Of a DNA stretch of 9,381 nucleotides, positions 5,251-9,381 are shown piece by piece. The notes beneath the pieces are model-generated. The model was not told the origin of the DNA. It saw nothing but the letters and a program-made list of their open reading frames with translations, and searched no databases. Positions within the stretch are counted from its first letter, which is position 1; each line of letters opens with the position of its first letter. Source of the DNA: DASWUD01 sp036401755 (GTDB taxonomy: Bacteria; Pseudomonadota; Gammaproteobacteria; Thiohalomonadales; Thiohalomonadaceae); NCBI GenBank assembly GCA_036401755.1, contig DASWUD010000111.1, positions 1 through 9,381 of the forward strand, read 5' to 3'. The position numbers were made by a program, and so were the translations under genes.

Positions 5251-6356
5251 ACCGCTTCAGCTTCTGCCGGTTGCGCGCCATCGTCCTCAAGGAGCTGCGC
5301 CAGTTGCGGCGCGATCGACTCACCTTCGCCATGATTGTCGGCATTCCCACCCTGCAACTGCTGCTGTTCGGTTACGCCATCAACTACGATGTGCGGCACC
5401 TCGATGCGGCCATTGTCGATCAGGCGGCGACCGCCCACTCGCGCGAGCTGATCGCCGAGCTGACCCAGTCACAGCTGTTCGATTTTCACTATCGGTTACG
5501 CACCCCCGCGGAGGCCGACCAGTTGTTGCGCGAGGGGCGCATCACGGCCGCGCTGGTGATCCCTGTCGATTTCGAGCACCGCCTGGCGCAGCGGGAGGAG
5601 GCGGTCGCACAGTTGATGGTCGACGGTTCCGATCAGGTGGTGCAGCAATCGGCGCGCCAGCTCGCCGCCATGCCGGTCGGCGCGTTCCTCTCCGGTGTTT
5701 CGACCGCGGTCGCGTCGGGCGAGATCGCCATCGTCAACTACTACAACCCGCAGCGCATCGCGGCGATCAATTCCGTGCCCGGACTGATCGGCATGATCCT
5801 CACCATGACCATGGTGCTGTTCACCGCCATCGCACTGGTGCGCGAGCGTGAACACGGCAATCTGGAGTTTCTCATCGCCACGCCGCTCTCGTCGCTGGAG
5901 CTGACCGTCGGCAAGGTGCTGCCCTTCATCGGCATCGGTCTGCTGCAGACCACCCTGGTGGTGTTGATCGGCACCTCGGTGTTCGGTGTGCCGCTGCACG
6001 GCTCCCTGCTGTCGCTCTACGGCGCGGCACTGCTCTTCATCGTCGCGGCGCTCGCACTCGGCGTGTTCATCTCGACACTGGCGCGCAGCCAGTTCCAGGC
6101 GATGCAGATGGCCTTCTTTACCTTTCTGCCGCAGATCCTCCTCTCCGGGTTCATGTTTCCCTTTGCGGGCATGCCGCGGCCCGCCCAGCTGCTTGCCGAG
6201 CTCTTTCCTCTCACCCACTTCAACCGTATCATGCGCGGCATCATGCTGCGCGGTGCCACCCTTGCCGATGTCTGGCCGGAGCTGGTGGCACTGTTGCTCT
6301 TCGCGCTGGTGATGCTGACCCTCGCCACCTTGCGCTTTCATAAACGTCTTGATTGA
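5247..6356 (+). CDS. ABC-2 type exporter permease (YhhJ-like)
   Basis: The 369-residue protein is the membrane part of the exporter. It has the ABC-2 layout: an amphipathic start (LRAIVLKELRQLRRDRL), one membrane helix (about 25-46), a large periplasmic loop (47-177), and five more helices (about 178-197, 221-245, 255-277, 285-306, 343-362). The cytoplasmic VREREHGNLEFLIATP block (198-213) is the hallmark that contacts the ATPase. The FGYAINYDVRHL and FPLTHFNRIMRGIMLRG segments match YhhJ and YbhS/YbhR-type permeases. The start is GTG at 5247 within GTGA, with GAGGGG 8 nt upstream. With one permease gene in the operon a homodimer is expected, unlike YbhS/YbhR. The stop overlaps the ATG of the next gene by one base. 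Substrate unknown; drugs and cations have been suggested for relatives. Confidence 0.92.
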   Translation: MNRFSFCRLRAIVLKELRQLRRDRLTFAMIVGIPTLQLLLFGYAINYDVRHLDAAIVDQAATAHSRELIAELTQSQLFDFHYRLRTPAEADQLLREGRITAALVIPVDFEHRLAQREEAVAQLMVDGSDQVVQQSARQLAAMPVGAFLSGVSTAVASGEIAIVNYYNPQRIAAINSVPGLIGMILTMTMVLFTAIALVREREHGNLEFLIATPLSSLELTVGKVLPFIGIGLLQTTLVVLIGTSVFGVPLHGSLLSLYGAALLFIVAALALGVFISTLARSQFQAMQMAFFTFLPQILLSGFMFPFAGMPRPAQLLAELFPLTHFNRIMRGIMLRGATLADVWPELVALLLFALVMLTLATLRFHKRLD

Positions 6357-7573
6357 TGAGCCTGCAATCCCGCCAATTCTCTTCCGCCCCCAGCACCTGG
6401 TCGCAACGCCTCTCACGCCTCGACGCCCTGTTGGTCGAGACGCAATGGCTGTGGCGCCCGGCGCCGTTCAAGGAGGTGCGCCCCGCCTGGTGCGAGCAGT
6501 TGCCGCAGCTGTGCGCGGCACTGCTGGCGCTGGACGAGCCATCCTTGGCGGCGCTGGCGGCCAGTGACGAGCAGCGGCAGGCGTGGCTGCAGGGTTATCT
6601 GCCGCAGCTGCAGGAGCTGGCCGAGCTGGTGGCGCTGCCGGCTACCACGGCACTCCCGGCGTTCGAGGTGGGGCCGCACTTCGGCTGGGAGATCCCGGGG
6701 CGCAAGTGGCAGCAGATCACCACCTTTGCCGCGGCGCTCGGCACGGTGCGCGCGCCGCTGCTGGAGTGGTGCGGCGGCAAGGGACATCTGGGGCGACTGC
6801 TCGCCATGCAGTGGCGCCAGCCGGTGACCACGCTGGAGCTCGATGACACATTGTGCAGTGAAGGGGCACGCCTGGCGCAGCGGGCCCACATCGCGCAGCA
6901 GTTTCAACAGGGTGATGCCCTGAGTCAGCAAGCGGCGCAGCTGCTGCCGGCGCACCACGCGGTGGCGCTGCACGCCTGCGGCGAACTGCACCGCACCCTG
7001 CTGCGCGAAGCGGTGGCGGCGCAGCTGCCGGCGCTCGATCTGGCGCCCTGTTGTGATGCCCATCTGGCCGCTGAGCAGTATCGGCCCTTCTCGGCGCAGA
7101 CCTCCTTGCAGGTGAGTCATGACGACCTGCGCCTGGCCGTCACCGAGACGGTCACCGCCGCGCCGCGCGAAGTGCGTCAGCGCGACAAGGAGATGGCGTG
7201 GAAGCTGGGCTTCGATGCCCTGCGCCGCGAGCTGCTGGGCATCGCGCACTATCTGCCGCTCCGCCCCATCGACAAGGGGTGGCTCAAGCTCGACTTCGCG
7301 GGATTCTGTCGGCAACTCGCCAGGCGCGAGGGGGTGCCGCTGCCCGCGGAGGTGGACTGGGCGGCGTACCAACAAACAGGGTGGCAGCGCCAGTACGACA
7401 GCCAGCGCCTCACTCTGGTGCGCCACGCCTTTCGTCGCGCGCTGGAGCTGTGGCTGGTGCTCGACATGGCGGTCTACCTGGAGACACACGGCTACGCGGT
7501 GGGGCTCGTTACCTTTTGTGAGCGCAGCGTGACGCCGCGCAATATTTTGCTCTCGGCGCGGCGCTCAAAATAA
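6356..7573 (+). CDS. SAM-dependent methyltransferase, Methyltransf_32 (PF13679) type
   Basis: The 405-residue protein has an N-terminal helical part of about 100 residues and a Rossmann methyltransferase core. Motif I is LLEWCGGKGHLGRLLA (135-150), followed by an acidic strand end TLELDD (159-164). The ALHACGELH (204-212) and LAPCCD (229-234) segments are what mark the Methyltransf_32/METTL25/GSTCD-like group, where a CC pair sits at the usual catalytic-motif place. The C-terminal part ends in TPRNILLSARR. The substrate is not known; relatives have been linked to RNA or protein targets, but I cannot assign one. The ATG lies inside TGATG, overlapping the permease stop by one base with no clear ribosome binding site, so translation probably depends on the upstream gene. 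This places it as fourth gene of the exporter operon. It ends 26 bp from the convergent methyltransferase gene. Confidence 0.82.
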   Translation: MSLQSRQFSSAPSTWSQRLSRLDALLVETQWLWRPAPFKEVRPAWCEQLPQLCAALLALDEPSLAALAASDEQRQAWLQGYLPQLQELAELVALPATTALPAFEVGPHFGWEIPGRKWQQITTFAAALGTVRAPLLEWCGGKGHLGRLLAMQWRQPVTTLELDDTLCSEGARLAQRAHIAQQFQQGDALSQQAAQLLPAHHAVALHACGELHRTLLREAVAAQLPALDLAPCCDAHLAAEQYRPFSAQTSLQVSHDDLRLAVTETVTAAPREVRQRDKEMAWKLGFDALRRELLGIAHYLPLRPIDKGWLKLDFAGFCRQLARREGVPLPAEVDWAAYQQTGWQRQYDSQRLTLVRHAFRRALELWLVLDMAVYLETHGYAVGLVTFCERSVTPRNILLSARRSK

Positions 7574-7599
7574 TTCTCTTGGTGACGCCCGCGGCGCTG

Positions 7600-8379
7600 T
7601 CAGGCTCTTCTTGCCGAAACGATCACGATGTTGACCTGGGCCAGGAAGCGGTGGTCGGCATCACGCGTTACCAGTTCATCACGCCAGGCAGAGGCTTCGC
7701 AGCCGGAGATCACCGCGGCCTTTAGCGCGGTATCGATGAGCCAATCGCCAAACGGCGTTTCGTCAAAGCGCTGTTGGACGAACGGTACGACATCGAGGGT
7801 GAGGTCGGTGAGCGCAGCTTGCCGGCACAGCGCGTAGAGACGCCGCCCGGCGAAGCCGTTAGGACGCATCTGCGTAGCAAAAAAACTCATCAGCCGCCGC
7901 TCCAGTGCCAGATCGGAAAAGTCGACCGAGGCGCTGCCCCAGTCCGCATCGACCAGCACGATTCGCCCGCCGCCACGGGTGACGCGCACCAGCTCGCTGA
8001 GCACGCCTTGTTCTGCTTCAGGGGGCAGCACTTGGAGCAGCCGTTCAGCGCGGCAGCAATCGACGCTTGCATCAGCGATGGGTAGCGCCTGTGCCGAGCC
8101 TTGCCGATAGAAGATCCGCTCGGCGAAGGGACTCTGCTGGGTGATCCGTTGCGCCTCGTCCAACATCGCGGCATCGCTGTCGATGCCGATCACCTTGCCC
8201 TCATCGCCGCTCAGTTCTGCCAACGCCACCATGTCGACGCCCGGCCCGCAGCCGACATCGAGCACCGTGTCGCCGGGCTGGATGGTCATCCGTTCGTAGC
8301 TCAGCCGCTTGAGGGCACGGGCGCGCTCGGCGACCCTCTTCAGGTAGTCAGCATTTACATAACCATCATCCAGCGCCAT
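7600..8379 (-). CDS. Class I SAM-dependent methyltransferase
   Basis: The 259-residue protein carries methyltransferase motif I VLDVGCGPG (39-47), the ribose-binding acidic residue Asp67 in VIGIDSDAAML, motif II region GSAQALPIADASVDCC (94-109) with LLQVLPP, and the motif III strand RVTRGGGRIVLVDADWG (132-148). This fits the UbiE-like family of small-molecule methyltransferases. The DADWG ending of the last strand recalls an uncharacterised subgroup. Substrate unknown. I chose the ATG at 8379: GGAG (8391-8388) sits 8 nt upstream. A GTG at 8388 overlapping the preceding stop (GTGA) would add three residues. It starts 5 nt past the DUF2938 gene, so both are probably one transcript together with the aminotransferase gene. 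It has no clear link to the + strand methyltransferase it meets end to end. Confidence 0.87.
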   Translation of the reverse strand: MALDDGYVNADYLKRVAERARALKRLSYERMTIQPGDTVLDVGCGPGVDMVALAELSGDEGKVIGIDSDAAMLDEAQRITQQSPFAERIFYRQGSAQALPIADASVDCCRAERLLQVLPPEAEQGVLSELVRVTRGGGRIVLVDADWGSASVDFSDLALERRLMSFFATQMRPNGFAGRRLYALCRQAALTDLTLDVVPFVQQRFDETPFGDWLIDTALKAAVISGCEASAWRDELVTRDADHRFLAQVNIVIVSARRA

Positions 8380-8384
8380 CGGGG

Positions 8385-8894
8385 TCACTCCGTGAGATTG
8401 AAGAAGGCCTGGGCCACGACCACTACCAGCCAGATACCCATGCCATAAGGGAGGTGGGAGAGAGGGCTGGCAAGCAGCGCCTTATTCCCGGCCGGGCCGT
8501 GACGCCCCCATAAGCCCCAGCCGAAGGAGGGGAGCAGGATGAACCAGGGCAGCACACTGGTGGCCAGGCCGAAGAGCAGATAGGGGAGCGGCGCGGTGAG
8601 TGGTGCCGCGATGGCGCCCAGCTGCCACAGGGTGGCTAGCAGTAACGCCACACCCCCGCCACCGATGAGGAGGTGGAACAGCCAACCGGCAGCAACCTCG
8701 TGGCGCTGGGCGGGAGAGGTGCGGATATCGCGATGGTGCAATGTGCCTTGGGCAAGGGCGATGGCCCAGCGCCCGACCAACCCCACGTTGACTCCGCTGC
8801 TGATGCCGATGCGCGCGGCCACGCTTTCGCTGATATCCATGAGCAGGGCGCCGACGATGCCGCCGAAAAAAAAGATAACGAATGGTTCTCTCAT
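8385..8894 (-). CDS. DUF2938 family membrane protein
   Basis: The 169-residue protein is hydrophobic with four likely membrane helices: about 4-20 (FVIFFFGGIVGALLMD), 70-92, 101-121 and 147-164. It matches DUF2938 by the early G.VGALLMDI.E block, VGLVGRWAIAL (38-47), the HEVAAGWLFHLLIG segment (65-78), TSVLPWFILLPSFGWGLWG (112-130) and the SHLPYGMGIWL end. No function is known for the family. The start MREPF was chosen because the family similarity begins there; the frame stays open upstream to 9074, but that part overlaps the aminotransferase gene and is proline/arginine-rich noise. A weak GGGG lies about 10 nt before the ATG. It sits 49 bp after the aminotransferase stop and 5 bp before the methyltransferase, so it is likely cotranscribed with both. 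Confidence 0.82.
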   Translation of the reverse strand: MREPFVIFFFGGIVGALLMDISESVAARIGISSGVNVGLVGRWAIALAQGTLHHRDIRTSPAQRHEVAAGWLFHLLIGGGGVALLLATLWQLGAIAAPLTAPLPYLLFGLATSVLPWFILLPSFGWGLWGRHGPAGNKALLASPLSHLPYGMGIWLVVVVAQAFFNLTE

Positions 8895-8943
8895 GCAAGG
8901 GTTACCCCGGCTTGTGCCGTTGTGTGGTTGTTGCGCTGCATGC

Positions 8944-9381
8944 TCACGCCTCCCTGAGCGCCTGGCCAATAGCGGCGATGCCGCGCTCGATGGCGGCGGC
9001 ACTGCTGTTGGTGAAATTGAGACGCAGCGTCTCGCTGTCGCGGCGTCCCACGTAAAAGGGATGCCCTGGCACAAAGGCGACCCCCTTGGCGAGGCTCCGT
9101 TCGAAGAGCTGCAGGGCCGATTGCTGTGCAGCGAGGGTGGCCCAGAGAAACATGCCGCCCTCGGGACGGGTCACGGCGACACCGGCGGGAAAGTGGTTGG
9201 CGATCGCCTGATGCATGGTTGCCATCTGCTGTTGGTAGTAGCGCGCGATGGTGTTCACCTGGGCGGCGTAATCGTGCTGTTGCAGGTAACGCGCGAGGAT
9301 GCGCTGGTTCAGTCCGCTGGTGTGCAGATCAGCCGCCTGTTTGGCGATCACCAGCCGCTGCATCAGCCACGATGGCGCCAC
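8944..9381 (-). CDS. PLP-dependent class I/II aminotransferase, C-terminal part (5' end outside window)
   Basis: The frame is open to the right edge and ends at a TGA; about 145 C-terminal residues are visible. VAPSWLMQRLVIAKQAADLHTS at the edge normally follows the GW of the PLP-lysine segment, so the Schiff-base lysine should lie just outside the window. RPEGGMFLWATL (72-83), GVAFVPGHPFYV (100-111) and ETLRLNFTNSS (117-127) are the small-domain landmarks of the group that includes LysN/2-aminoadipate and aromatic aminotransferases; Arg120 of LRLNF is the residue expected to bind the substrate carboxylate. MocR regulators share this fold, but the EGGMFLW motif favours a free enzyme. The first visible codon is GTG but it is an internal Val, not a start. 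Substrate cannot be decided from this part. Confidence 0.87.
   Translation of the reverse strand: MAPSWLMQRLVIAKQAADLHTSGLNQRILARYLQQHDYAAQVNTIARYYQQQMATMHQAIANHFPAGVAVTRPEGGMFLWATLAAQQSALQLFERSLAKGVAFVPGHPFYVGRRDSETLRLNFTNSSAAAIERGIAAIGQALREA

Noticed and set aside
5496..6416. 306-codon - strand open frame across the permease gene
   Set aside because: The translation is His/Gln/Arg-rich low-complexity sequence antisense to clear membrane helices; no recognisable family.
6413..7489. 358-codon - strand open frame across the Methyltransf_32-type gene
   Set aside because: Same pattern of Arg/Gln/Leu-rich antisense translation, no ribosome binding site or domain, while the + strand frame has clear SAM motifs.
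8895..9074. N-terminal extension of the DUF2938 frame (60 extra codons)
   Set aside because: It overlaps the aminotransferase coding sequence in another frame and has no family similarity; the protein begins naturally at MREPF.
1..9381. CRISPR array, insertion sequence, phage or toxin-antitoxin module
   Set aside because: I saw no regularly spaced direct repeats, transposase or integrase motifs, or paired small toxin and antitoxin genes.

Overview
The window reads as chromosomal DNA of a GC-rich gammaproteobacterium. The main clue is the adjacent arfB and yaeQ genes, which are also neighbours in enteric bacteria. The dense GC-rich codon usage and the small CCCTC/GAGGG hairpin repeats between genes fit too. 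I cannot name genus or family from the sequence. I see no rRNA, tRNA, CRISPR array, transposase or phage gene.

Layout, left to right. (1) The 3' end of a DUF429 gene on the + strand converges on a secreted phospholipase D/Nuc-type gene on the - strand, with a hairpin between them. (2) A 366-bp stretch without genes follows, then an NnrU-family membrane protein gene on the - strand. (3) A second gene-poor stretch of 340 bp carries a REP-like hairpin and a long hairpin that closes the next gene. (4) Next come yaeQ and arfB on the - strand, separated by a second copy of the REP-like element. (5) Divergent from arfB lies a tight + strand operon of four genes: a HlyD-type lipoprotein adaptor, an ABC ATPase, an ABC-2 permease and a Methyltransf_32-type methyltransferase. 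Its junctions overlap by 8, 4 and 1 nt, and a 7-bp-arm palindrome sits on the candidate -10 box in front of it. (6) Converging from the right is a - strand cluster: the 3' part of a class I/II aminotransferase gene, a DUF2938 membrane protein and a second class I methyltransferase.

How the genes work together. The clearest functional unit is the exporter operon. The adaptor, ATPase and permease together resemble the YhiI/RbbA/YhhJ and YbhGFSR exporters and would need an outer-membrane channel encoded elsewhere. The fused junction to the methyltransferase suggests shared expression, but the substrate is unknown. ArfB is a stalled-ribosome rescue factor; YaeQ is of uncertain function.

The most unusual single gene is the secreted PLD/Nuc homologue. 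Its fold landmarks are kept, but most of the expected catalytic residues are replaced (HxK to HxN, GS to GH, and others), so it looks like a pseudoenzyme. I did not find a clearly new multi-gene system here.
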